A stretch of DNA of 64,000 nt from Tomocerus qinae. Its lineage: Eukaryota; Arthropoda; Collembola; Entomobryomorpha; Tomoceridae. Positions within the stretch are counted from its first letter, which is position 1, and every line of letters starts with the position of its first letter. The stretch covers positions 46,412,409 to 46,476,408 of the forward strand of contig CM034547.1 in assembly GCA_020055645.1 (NCBI GenBank), read 5' to 3'. Positions 22,801 through 33,302 of the stretch are shown here, piece by piece. A program made the position numbers and the translations under genes. Under the pieces are notes generated by a model. It did no database searches, was not told the origin of the DNA, and worked only from the letters and a program-made list of their open reading frames with translations.

Positions 22801-25800
22801 TCCTGCTCAATTGGGGTGAGTTCATAGATTTATTATTTGTGATAGATGGGCACAGTAAAAATCTGTTCTTTGTTAAACTACTCTCAGTGATCAGTTAAAT
22901 GTGGACGCAATACACTAACATTAATATGTGTCGTAGTATGTTCATTGTAAAACTGAATGTAACCACCACCAAACCAAACCAACCGATATTTTATGTGGGA
23001 AGCTCTTAATCCTATGTGTAATCGATTTACATGTATACATGTCACGTACACATTGTTTTCTTCTTTCGCTATGATTATCTCATGAGATGTTTTATATCCT
23101 TTACTTACTAATGTTCTTTTATAACTATTAATTGTCTGCAAGAAAGTGAATGGAAACTTAATTTTTTATGTGTTAATCTTTGGATTTGTCTGAACTTTTA
23201 TCTTAGTTGTACACAATGGCATTGCATTTGGAATGGTGTTTTCAAAAATGTAATTAGATTTCATTATGTCCAGTTTTGTTGCGGGAGTTATTCTTCGCGA
23301 GCGTCTTCCTGCTTTTGAACGAATGTTGTGGCGTGCGTGCCGAGGAAATGTCTTCCTTCGTCAAGCAGAAATCGAAACACCGTTAGAGGAACCAGCAACA
23401 GTATGTTTTGTATTTATTATATTATCGTTTCCTATGTAGATCATCTAAAGCATCTTTGTAATTCATATATGGTGTCTTTATTTAGGGTGATCAGGTCTAC
23501 AAAACCGTTTTCATTATTTTCTTCCAAGGAGAACAATTGAAATCAAGAGTTAAGAAAATATGCGAAGGTTTTCGGGCTACATTGTACCCGTGTCCTGAAA
23601 CACCAGCGGATCGTCGCGAAATGGCAATTGGTGTGATGACCCGGATTGAAGATTTAAATACTGTAAATTATTATCAATATCAAACTGCTTAAATTAATAT
23701 GTTCTGAATTTATTGCAGTAATTTTGTATATTCTTTAGGTTTTGAGCCAAACAAACGACCATCGTCATCGAGTACTTGTGTCTGCTTCCAAGCTGATTAA
23801 AAACTGGTTCATCAAAGTCAGAAAGATCAAAGCCATTTACCACACTCTCAACTTGTTCAACTTAGATGTAACCGAGAAATGTTTAATTGCCGAATGCTGG
23901 GTTCCTGTAGCAGATTTGGAGAACATTCATATGGCTCTAAGACGTGGAACTGTAATTAGCAATTTAAAGTTTTGGTATTGTGTAATTAAATTATGCTGTT
24001 TTTCAATAATTTATGAATCGTCCAAACTAGGAAAGAGCTGGGTCTTCAGTTCCACCTATTCTGAATCGCATGCAAACAAATGAGGATCCGCCAACTTACA
24101 ATAGATTGAATAAATTCACTCGGGGTTTCCAGAATTTGGTCGATGCTTATGGAATCGCTTCATACCGAGAAGTCAATCCTGCTCCATATACATGCATAAC
24201 ATTCCCGTTCCTTTTTGCCGTCATGTTCGGCGATGCTGGTCATGCATTGATAATGTTGCTATTTGGAGCATGGATGGTTATCAAGGAGGCTAAATTGAGT
24301 CAAAACAAGAGTAAAAATGAGGTAAAGAATAGTAGAGATATCTCTCATTGTAGTACTTTTGGGAAAATTTGTCAATTTTGTAACAACCTATTTTACTTCC
24401 ATAGATATGGATCATTTTCTTCGGCGGTCGCTACATCATTCTACTAATGGGAATATTTTCATTCTATACCGGGATAATTTACAATGACGTATTCTCAAAA
24501 TCTTTGAACATATTCGGATCATATTGGTATATTCACCAAAATGTATCTAAGGTTTACTTAGCACATGAAAAGGAGTATATGCTTGATCCAAGACATTCGT
24601 CATATGATTATCCTTATCCTATAGGAGTTGATCCAGTATGGCAGGTACCGTAAACGTTAAAATGTCCATTTTAAAAAGCGTTTTGACGTAAGCAAAATGT
24701 CATTGTAATAATAAGATGTATGTACATTATACTATAATCGTAGGTGGCTGAAAATAAAATCGCGTTTTTGAATGCGTATAAAATGAAAATCAGTATAATC
24801 ACTGGAGTATGCCACATGTTGTTTGGAGTGATGTTGTCACTTTGGAATCACATCCACTTCCGAAGATACATTAACATTGTCGCCGAATTCATTCCCCAGC
24901 TTATTTTTATGTTGTTTCTTTTCTTGTACTTGTGCATCTTGGTATTCCACAAATGGATCAATTACGGAGCTCGAATGGGTAAAAGTTGTTCTATACTCAT
25001 GTAAATGATGTTTTATTAAAACATCCAAGATTTAAGAAAAACACGATTTTTTGTTTTTTTCAGTCGACCCAACATTCGACGAACATTGCGCACCGTCTAT
25101 CCTTATCACTTTCATAAATATGGTCCTATTTAAAGGGGGTGAAAAAGGGGACTGTAACCCGTTTATGTTTGAAGGACAAGAAATTCTGCAGAAAGTATTA
25201 GTAGTAATTGCCCTTTTGTGTGTACCTTGGATGCTTCTGATGAAACCTTTGGTGTTACGCTCTCAGAATGCTAAGAAAGTAGCTGGAGCTACTCATCGAA
25301 AACTAGAAAACACTAACTCGGATTTGGAAACTGGGCAAAATACAGATTCAAGTTCTCCAGATGATAATAATGTGGTAGCACCACCAATTGCAGCTCCTTC
25401 TGGAGGTGGAGGCGGTCATGGACATGGCGAGGAATTCGAATTTTCGGAAATAATGATTCATCAAGGGATTCACACTATCGAGTATGTCTTGGGATCTGTC
25501 AGTCACACGGCTAGTTACCTGCGTTTGTGGGCTCTGAGTTTGGCTCATGCTCGTAAGTCAAAAAATACGCACGATAATAATATTAATTAATATTAATATT
25601 ATCTAGTTCTAAATCTATTCTATTGGTTTTTCAGAGTTGTCGGAAGTTCTGTGGTCTATGGTAATGAGCATTGGATTGGGTCAGCAACAATGGTGGGGAG
25701 GTATTATCCTCTGGGCGATCTTTGGCGCGTGGGCAGTTTTAACTGTGAGCATTTTAGTTTTGATGGAAGGTCTCAGTGCTTTCTTGCACACTTTACGTCT

Positions 25801-26019
25801 TCACTGGTAAGTGATTTGTTTACTGCAAAATCTGAATTTATTCAATATAAATTAAAAAATTCAAGGATGGTCAATCAGTTGCTTAACATTAATATTGTGT
25901 GCTTCAATTTATTTAGGGTGGAGTTTCAAAGTAAATTCTATGCTGGGCAAGGATATTCGTTTAGTCCTTTCTGTTTTAAGGAAATGCTCACAGCAGCTGA
26001 AAACGCTGCTGATGAATAA
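19817..26019 (+). CDS. ATP6V0A: V-type H+-ATPase 116-kDa subunit a (Vha100)
   Basis: Thirteen exons (19817-19930, 20001-20177, 20263-20391, 21468-21610, 23274-23400, 23486-23662, 23739-23951, 24031-24321, 24405-24644, 24744-24978, 25064-25552, 25635-25806, 25917-26019) give 869 residues. Subunit a is the membrane stator of the V0 sector and forms the half-channels that pass protons to the c-ring. The first half (to about residue 430) is the cytosolic coiled-coil arm ([34 protein letters not shown]). The second half has about eight membrane helices. The key helix [16 protein letters not shown] (about 766-781) keeps the essential proton-channel arginine (Arg769). Exon 4 ([16 protein letters not shown]...) is the poorly conserved linker that varies between insect isoforms, and large introns lie on both sides of it, so alternative exons are possible. 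Which a-isoform this is cannot be told. Confidence 0.95.
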
Positions 26020-27121
26020 TGCAAGACTTCCATGCTTCAATTAAATGTTTAGTCAGCATTCTGTGTATCGTAGTATAAATATTTAGATATTTTGAGACAA
26101 TTTTGTTTCTTGATGTTTTTCACTCCATAATATAATTGATGTTGTGAAGTGTAGTGTTGTCATTAGTCATAAATCTTGTTTCTAAGTCTAAGTAGAGATA
26201 TTCCATGGAATTGAGTACTTATTATATGCACTTAAAGTAATCATCCATATTCAGCTACTGATATCTAAATATTATATTTGTCCTCGTACAACAGACTAAC
26301 GATGTCAGCATACTCTATTAGTTGTTAGAAGTGATTTCGTACTTACTGTTTATTATGTTGTTATGTGTGTAGTTTTCTCCCTGTGTGTGTACCATCCTTA
26401 ACATTTACTACTCATAATGCAATTTGAATAAGGTAATGTTAGCATTTATTTTGCACTTATTTGTTGGATTTTGTCTTCAACATTCCGAGAATGTCAAATC
26501 TGTACTGACCACAAGAAAACTACAAACATATCTTCACGTTAACCAATCCAAAGACTTTTCGAGTAGTATATTTTCCTGGCCTGATCTAAACTGAAACTTT
26601 AAAACAAATTCCTGTCTGCGCTCTCCTTCCTGGTTTCCTCCAACTTAGTAAGTGGTCAGTTTTAAAAGAACGATATGCGAACACGAAAACTAATGACTAC
26701 AATTTACATATCGATTAAAGTAGAGAACTGTATGTGCATAGTATTCTAATTTAACAAACATTCGCTTCCAAGATTCTGATATTAACTATAAGAAAATATA
26801 TTTATCAGCTATCTACTATATACCACAACTGTTGTTTGAAAAGATACAAAAATATTGATGTTTATGGATTACAAATATATTCAAAAATGAAAAATAAAAG
26901 CCGTATTGATGTTCATGCATTTCAAATGTGATTGTCGGTGTTCATGATGATGTTTCTATTATAATGATTTATTAACTGTATATTAATAGGTACAAAAATC
27001 ACTAGAGAACATTAGTTTCTGTCATTATTGCTTAAAGTATTTATTAGGAATGCCCACTCATTACGTTGTGAAATGAGGACGTAATACCGTAATTTTTTGT
27101 TAGTTCGAAATCTCATGTTTT
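26020..27121. other. Tail-to-tail gap, V-ATPase a / TPK1
   Basis: About 1.1 kb of AT-rich 3' UTR sequence. Plus-strand AATAAA at 26893-26898 fits a long V-ATPase 3' UTR; minus-strand AATAAA (TTTATT at 27040-27045) fits a short TPK1 3' UTR. No open frame of interest. Confidence 0.5.
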
Positions 27122-28711
27122 CTATGGAATTATAAAATCCTCCTCACGCATATCTACTGTGAATAGCATAGGATTTTCATCTGACTCCAAGAATAGAGTT
27201 CTCTGCACCACTCGATTACTTGTTGATACCATCCCTCCAAATTTGTAAACTTGATTATTTAATTCCCATTTTAATCCTGTTGACCTCATCCTTGTAGGTC
27301 CATTTGTAGGAATTATACCACAGAGTTTATCAACTGTAGCGGATGTGTTGCTACTCTCGAAAACTAATTGGTTTTGCACTTGAGGTTTTAATAACCATGT
27401 CAAGTTTAACGAGCTGAGAAGATATAAATCAGCTTCCGTTTTCAAAGGTGATTTGTGTAAGGTGTTGATATTAGCTAGCGTTTGATCCAGTCTACCGGAG
27501 TTTTCTACTACCGCAATGACAGCATCCAACTAAAGTTATAGGAACAAAACTGACTTGAAGAATCTATTGCATTCATGAAGATACAAGAAAATTCATTAAC
27601 ACATATAATATGCAATAAAATTATACAATTCTAAGTAGGGGTGGGATTTTATATTCACGTAGTCACCATTGTATAAAACTCTGTTATGATAATGCAATTT
27701 CAAGTCTTTTTTAAAATCTATGTTCTTCCAACACTACCTTTAATCCGTTCTCTTTTGTGTAATCCATCAGCACATGGAGTGCTTTAGTAAAATCTGTTTC
27801 ATCTTGGTCCATTGTAGGCACAATTGTCGTTCCAATACTTTTCGCTAGGAATTGATAAACATCTGGGTCAATAGAATCGAAATCACCGGAAGTGACATGT
27901 GGAGGCAATAGAGGATTTTCAGAATTTAGATATTTTTCGTGAATCTTGTAAAAATAATTTGAGCCTCCGTCTACTGTATGACGAAAGTTAGCTGTAAAAT
28001 GGAGAATACGAATACACAATTAGGCGCTTATATGGATTTGGATGAAATTCATCATGTATTTCTTTACTAACATAATTGGAATTTCGGGAAGATGTCAGCA
28101 ATTTTATTGGCATAAAAATAAATCTAGATTAATAGTCAGGAAATGCTCTGGTTGGATTGGACATAACGGTGCGCAAATTTCTAAGTCCCACAGCACCACT
28201 ACATCTCGGAATATTTAGACGTGACCCCCCAATGTTTCATCGGATCTTTAGCAGACATGACCTGAAGGTCACGTTTCCACCCTCCCCACACCCGACGGGG
28301 GTATGGGGAAAAATGACATTCCACCGGTTTTACACATAATGGTCATTATGTTTATTTCATTCAGGTTAGGTTAGGTTAGGTTAAGTTAGAGGGTGGGGGG
28401 CGGGAAGGATGGAAACTCGACTTTCAGGTCATGTCCGCTAAAGATCCGATGAAACATTGGGGGGTCACGTCTAAATATTCCGAGATGTAGTGGTGCTGTG
28501 GGACTTAGAAATTTGCGCACCGTTATGTCCAATCCCACCAATGCTCTCAAGTACAATTTATACCTCTATTCCAAATCTTCTTGAAGAATGCAGCATCGAA
28601 TTTCAACTCTGCTTCTCCATTTAGAAGTATGATTGCATAATTGCTTTTGAAAAACAGGCAACTGGGGTTGAATAATTCCGACTTGTTACTGCTCATTGTG
28701 TTCATCGTCAT
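27122..28711 (-). CDS. TPK1: Thiamine pyrophosphokinase 1
   Basis: Three exons (28564-28711, 27738-27991, 27122-27529) give 269 residues; animal TPK1 is about 245-265. The enzyme moves pyrophosphate from ATP to thiamine in the cytosol to make TPP. DGGSNYFY (57-64) and SGDFDSIDPDV (84-94, the metal/ATP-binding Asp86 and Asp88) are diagnostic, as are DQDETDFTKAL in the middle and the C-terminal TGLKWEL and VSTSN motifs of the thiamine-binding beta-sandwich. The usually glycine-rich G-G-x-x-G-R-x-D-Q loop reads VVENSGRLDQ here. Start: ATG at 28711, with further in-frame ATGs at 28705 and 28696; any could be used. The first intron (27992-28563) carries a 390-bp MITE. Confidence 0.93.
28142..28149. 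repeat. Target-site duplication, left copy
   Basis: AATGCTCT immediately left of the TPK1-intron MITE, matched by 28540-28547 on the right. Confidence 0.8.
28150..28539. mobile_element. 390-bp MITE with about 140-bp terminal inverted repeats, in TPK1 intron 1
   Basis: The left arm (28150 to about 28288) begins GGTTGGATTGGACATAACGG. The right arm (about 28400-28539), read on the other strand, begins GGTGGGATTGGACATAACGG. The arms stay nearly identical for over 120 bases. The 8-bp sequence AATGCTCT flanks both sides (28142-28149 and 28540-28547), a clear target-site duplication. No transposase is encoded. An 8-bp duplication fits hAT, P or Merlin-type transposases; long arms starting with GG would suit a Merlin-like origin, but this is inference. 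Confidence 0.88.
28362..28383. repeat. Short TTAGG array inside the MITE
   Basis: AGGTTAGGTTAGGTTAGGTTA, four units of the arthropod telomeric pentamer followed by a diverged AGTTA unit. It lies in the unique centre of the MITE. Confidence 0.7.
28540..28547. repeat. Target-site duplication, right copy
   Basis: AATGCTCT immediately right of the MITE; its end is only 16 bases from the TPK1 exon 1 boundary. Confidence 0.8.
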
Positions 28712-30367
28712 TATTTTTATAACATTGGTAGCCTATGTAGTGTTGACTTTGTTGCCTTAGACTATCCTAAGGATAAACTGATTTTCAAATAAGGAAGTAT
28801 AACACATGCAGAAATACAGTCAAAATTGGATTGCCCTGATTAAACCATTTAACACCACCGCTAAATACTTTAAGTAATTGGAAATGGAAAATCGGGAATC
28901 TTAGCTGCCGGCTAGGCCAACTTGTTCTGTGATCTGAAACGAAAACCCCGACAAAGATTCAAAGTTTCACCACATTTTACCAGAATCCTTTACGCTATCC
29001 ATAGCGCTACAGAATGTCTCATTTCAAAATAAAATGAAAAGTTTTCATGGATCGTGATCTTCTCTACCTTTACCATTCATATTCATATAGCACTCATTTA
29101 CTTAATTCATTAATTTACGATACATAAGCAGTACAATATTACAGTGAATTTGGTGTTTAAAAGTAGTATTGTGAGTGCTTAAGTCAAGCTTAATCCTATG
29201 ACTATGAGATCATGCTGTAAATTCAAATATTGTAAATTATACGAATAGATCGAATATATTAAGACGTATCTACTGTAGTTCTCGAATTAACAATTAAAAT
29301 TACACTAGTCCCCGGTTTATTACCATTGTCCATTCCATACACTATTCCTAGTGTACAACGAATAACCCCTGGAACAACATTTTCTCATGATTAATCTCTA
29401 TAATCTAATTTGACTATCTGCGGACTCTTGAACTTTATGTAAGAAGTCAGGGCTACGCACTTTTTCCTGTTTCTCAGAAGTGGCTATACATAACACTTTT
29501 ATATCTTTATTGGTATTCATAATGTCTATAGTATATTATTTATCTAATATTGTAAGCTGAATCATTTTATTTCTATATTGCAGTTAACGAAGTCAATTGC
29601 CTTATGTCACTGCACTTATTCCTAAAATTCTTAATAGGATATGTCAACCTTACCACTAAACTTAGCACCACACACCACAACTTCGTAGTTATTATACCCG
29701 GATATGACAATGGCCAAGGACATTTTGTACATATGTGACCACAATACTTTTCATTGTTACAAGGAAGTAGTAGTAGTGGTATTAAGCGTGGTCGTTGCTA
29801 GAAATTATTTGTAATAGTAATATCAATAATCTTCATATGAGTTATACCTGTAGTTTGCGAATGTGTAAATATAGTAATATTATTAAATGGTTTATGTGTG
29901 ACTATGCGTAATAATTTATCGAATTGGTTTCCTCCTATTAGCAGAGTCGTTTTCTTGGCATTTGGTTCACAAGTGACACATCAATCTGTCTCTGCAATTA
30001 TAAACTGGCAAATAATATAGTATACTCTACCCAGCTTCCGGTATTACTTATAAGCTAACATTTCTTTCTTATAAATGTACTACGTGGAAAATACTAGGAA
30101 TAACGTGAAATTGTGAGCAGTACCTACCTGCAAACTGCAAATTACAAGGATGTTTTTGGGTTTTAGTATGTTTAGTATACAACGATGAGTTATGAATAGT
30201 ATATAGGTATATTTTGGTATTGCTATACAATCATAGTAAATATGAAAACATATAAATAAGGAGAAAGCATTGGTTTGGGGCACTTGTTTGCTGAATTTCA
30301 GAAACTAAAATTGTATTATAACAGTAAACGAAGTAGAAACAAGTTGTACCCTCCACAGTTCAGCAAG
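28712..30367. other. Gap between TPK1 and the knottin-like gene
   Basis: 1.66 kb of AT-rich DNA between two diverging genes. Open frames are short and unrelated to known families. Should contain both promoters; a TATA-like TATAAATA lies at about 30250, some 118 bases before the peptide start codon. Confidence 0.5.
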
Positions 30368-30699
30368 ATGAGATTTTACTTTGTTTCATTATTAGTTTTC
30401 TCACTGTGCATGTCAGTGCTAGTTCAGGGAAATGATTTTGAAGGTGAAGGCTCTCAGATTCAAGGAATTAGGCAGAAGCGACAGGTAAGGCCATTCTCAG
30501 CATACAATAATTCAAAATTAACTTCTTATGAAAAAATTTTGTTAGTATTAATGTTCTAAATAGCACAATATTTTAATTACAGTGTTTAGGACACTGGGCA
30601 GAATGCAATGACGAGTTTGGTGCTGAATGTTGTGCAGGGTATGGATGTCATCAGCCTGTAGCAGGAGAAATAGGGAACTGTCGCCCGACAAAATATTAA
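30368..30699 (+). CDS. Secreted cysteine-knot (ICK/knottin-like) peptide precursor
   Basis: Two exons (30368-30484, 30583-30699) encode 77 residues laid out as a typical peptide precursor: signal peptide (about 1-21, MRFYFVSLLVFSLCMSVLVQ), a short acidic propeptide, a dibasic RQKR processing site at 35-38, then a mature peptide of 39 residues starting with Gln. The six mature cysteines follow C-x6-C-x7-CC-x4-C-x10-C, the inhibitor cystine-knot pattern shared by many arthropod toxins, antimicrobial peptides and some neuropeptide-like ligands. The intron falls exactly between the propeptide and the mature part. AATAAA at 30893-30898 gives a plausible 3' end. Function is unknown: venom or saliva component, antimicrobial peptide or endogenous ion-channel modulator are all possible. 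Not assignable to a named family by eye. Confidence 0.85.
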
Positions 30700-31258
30700 A
30701 ATTGTTTGATTGTCTGTCATCTGCTTCATTTTAGTATTGAATGTAAGGGACTAGGATTGAATTGAAAAGTATTATTGCCTTTAAGGTACAAGCAATAACT
30801 TGAGACCTAGGAGATTCTTTACACAAACTAATATTAGTATTACATAAAAACTTTGTAAGATTTGTTACATAATACATAATTAGATTTCTAACAATAAAAG
30901 TGCAAGAATTTTGAAAATACAAGGAGTTGCATAAAATACTTTTATTTGAATACGTTCCATTCAATTTCATGATTTCATTTCTACTGTACTTACTGTATTT
31001 CGGTCATATACATTAGTAACATTAGTCATGCAATGATTGTCAATAAGATACAACTGCATTATCTGTAATCGATTCCGATTCCGAAATCACATAAATGGAA
31101 TGGGATTGCATATGGCTGTTACTTCATGGGTAAATCATATAAGAGATAACTATAACATTAACATGACATACAGGTAGTATGTTTATGAGAAAAATTTTAT
31201 AATCAAAGGATAAACATGTATACATATTTATACAAATTAAATACTATTTGGAAATAAA
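30700..31258. other. Tail-to-tail gap, knottin-like gene / SPH
   Basis: 0.56 kb of AT-rich 3' UTR sequence for both genes; no coding signal. Confidence 0.5.
30893..30898 (+). promoter_or_regulatory. Candidate polyadenylation signal of the knottin-like gene
   Basis: AATAAA, 194 bases after the stop codon. Confidence 0.4.
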
Positions 31259-33302
31259 TTATTTCTTTTTATTAAGATCTATCCAGTTCCGATAGTTAGC
31301 CACGTTCACGTAAACCCCTGGAATATTTTCTTCCGCACATCCTTAAGATAAAATAGATACATTGATAGTATACATTGGCAATCAAAACCAAATTACAAGC
31401 AATTTAGTGATAAAAGCATAAATACTATTAGGAAAATTGTAGTAAATAAGTGGTATTATTTACCTACTCCCCAAGCTACCAATCCAACCGCAGTCCACTG
31501 TCCTGATGCTGATTTGCACACCACAGGAGAACCTCCATCACCCTAAAACGCAGTAAAACCCACAATAATCTAAGGTATATGCCTATAATTATGTGACCTT
31601 TGCTGATTTTAGCCACATATATTGCAGAAAACTAAAACTATGTAGTATCTGAGCTATAACTATTTATTTGAAACATTCTAAAAGCAAATCTCACTATTTA
31701 AAAAGCTTATATTTACACTTGGGACTTGTATTTATCAATTTCGTACTATATGAAAATTCTTAATTTAAGATATAAATGGAGAAAAGCTTGAATTCCTAGT
31801 CTTACCGTGCAGGCGTCTTTTCCCCATTCACCCCCAGCACAAAGAAAACTAGTTTTATGTAATATAAAACCCCCTCCAAGCCTCGTGCTTCTCAATTTTT
31901 GTTCACAAGTGTCACTTTGGACTATCGGGACGTCTACTTCCTTCATTACTGTTTGATATGTACCTGTACCGAAAGCATTTGTACCAAAACCAGCAACCCG
32001 ACACCTAAAAATTGCATCATCATTTTATTTATGGATGCTTGCATTGAACCAATTTCTGAAAATAGTTACTAATTTACCTTTGACCGACATAGGTAGCACT
32101 TTGATCCTGGCCAGGCAAACATGCAGACTTTATGTGGGGATAGGCAGATAAGTCAATAGGATTAGCCAATTTAATTATAGCGATATCGTTTTGCAAATTG
32201 CCATTGTTGAAATTTTCATGTCTGACAATCTCTTGTATACCAACTTCAATGAACGGGTACGGCTCTGTGCTACTGGATATGTTCCATTCCCCTAATCGAA
32301 CCTTGCTAGGATTTCTGTACAATAAGAATTTTTAGAGCGTATTTAAAATAAAATTGTTAATATAGTTTTATAGTATTAGGGTAAACAAGTGTTTTACCTA
32401 TTGAACACTTTATGAGCTGCAGTAATTAGGTTCAGATTGTCAATAAGTGTGGCCCCTCCAAAATATGTACCATCAGAACCGTATACAATAGCCACCCATG
32501 GATTGTCACCAAACCGTGACTGTAAAATTAATTAAGTACATTATAGAAGGCAATAAATTGCTAGCTTTCTTGACGAAAAAAAGTTGACTGTAAATTAAGA
32601 TTAATTTAATGAAGGTTTTAGTCTCAAATTAGCAAAAAGAAAACGAGAAAGCCTTACTTGGCCACTTGTTGGTGTAGACCCCGGTACCGGAATAGTTTGA
32701 GATGTGCCACAAATTGGAATAGGTGCTGGTGCCACTGCTGAGCAGCAATAAGATTGTCCGCTTGGGCAAACTGGCTACATTTTCGGGAAATAGTACTTTG
32801 AAAATTATTTGGACTGAAACTAACAGAAATTAAAATTTGTAAGATATTTGTCAAAGAAATTATTTACTCTGTTGACGATTCGAGGATCAAATATTCCAGC
32901 CCCGTCTGTTGGGGGATTTACACACTGGTTATTCGGTGTACATTGACAGTTTTGCAACTGAATTTCCGACGCTTCAGGTTCCTCTCTTATAATGATTCCT
33001 GGTAGTGGCTCTGCATTTACAGGCTCTGAACCAGGGATGGGTGGAAGGCCTATATCGTAATTAAACGCTTTACTTGAAAAATTCTCACATCTACTTCTAA
33101 TAAATACATGCTACACCATTACACAAATAAAATTCAAGTAAATCCAACCTAGATAATCTCCTAAAGGGCCAAAATGATTTTGTGCTTTGTCTTCAAAAGA
33201 GCTATTCCAGATATAATTACCAAAACGGAATGGGTGAACAGTGCTTAGGGTCAAAAGGGTAAAAATTAATAGGCTATACGTTTTGAAAAGTAAGATTTCC
33301 AT
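31259..33302 (-). CDS. Clip-domain serine protease homologue (catalytically inactive, CLIPA-type)
   Basis: Eight exons (33149-33302, 32868-33049, 32658-32774, 32398-32519, 32078-32314, 31806-32004, 31464-31542, 31259-31341) give 390 residues. Signal peptide about 1-24. Clip domain with six cysteines at 86, 88, 94, 115, 122 and 123 (NCQCTPNNQC ... CPSGQSYCC). Trypsin-like domain from about 152. Of the triad, His187 (TAAH) and Asp235 (NDIAI) are present, but the Ser position is Gly340: the motif reads GDGGSP instead of GDSGGP, so it cannot cleave by the usual mechanism. In insects such SPHs are haemolymph cofactors for prophenoloxidase activation, clotting or Toll signalling, and some are extracellular adhesion factors. 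No basic residue stretch marks a typical clip/protease activation site. Which pathway it serves cannot be told from sequence. Confidence 0.92.

Noticed and set aside
22707..22898. Possible alternative exon of the V-ATPase a gene (acceptor near 22732, donor near 22791)
   Set aside because: The 60-base piece is phase 0 at both ends and cannot join to exon 5, which needs a phase-2 partner; no homology to the family.
28157..28339. 60-codon plus-strand open frame opposite TPK1 intron 1
   Set aside because: It lies wholly inside the MITE and is made of its inverted-repeat arm; no protein homology.
30275..30367. Upstream extension of the knottin-like frame
   Set aside because: The extension lacks an ATG in good context and would put charged residues before the signal peptide; ATG at 30368 gives a proper secretory start.
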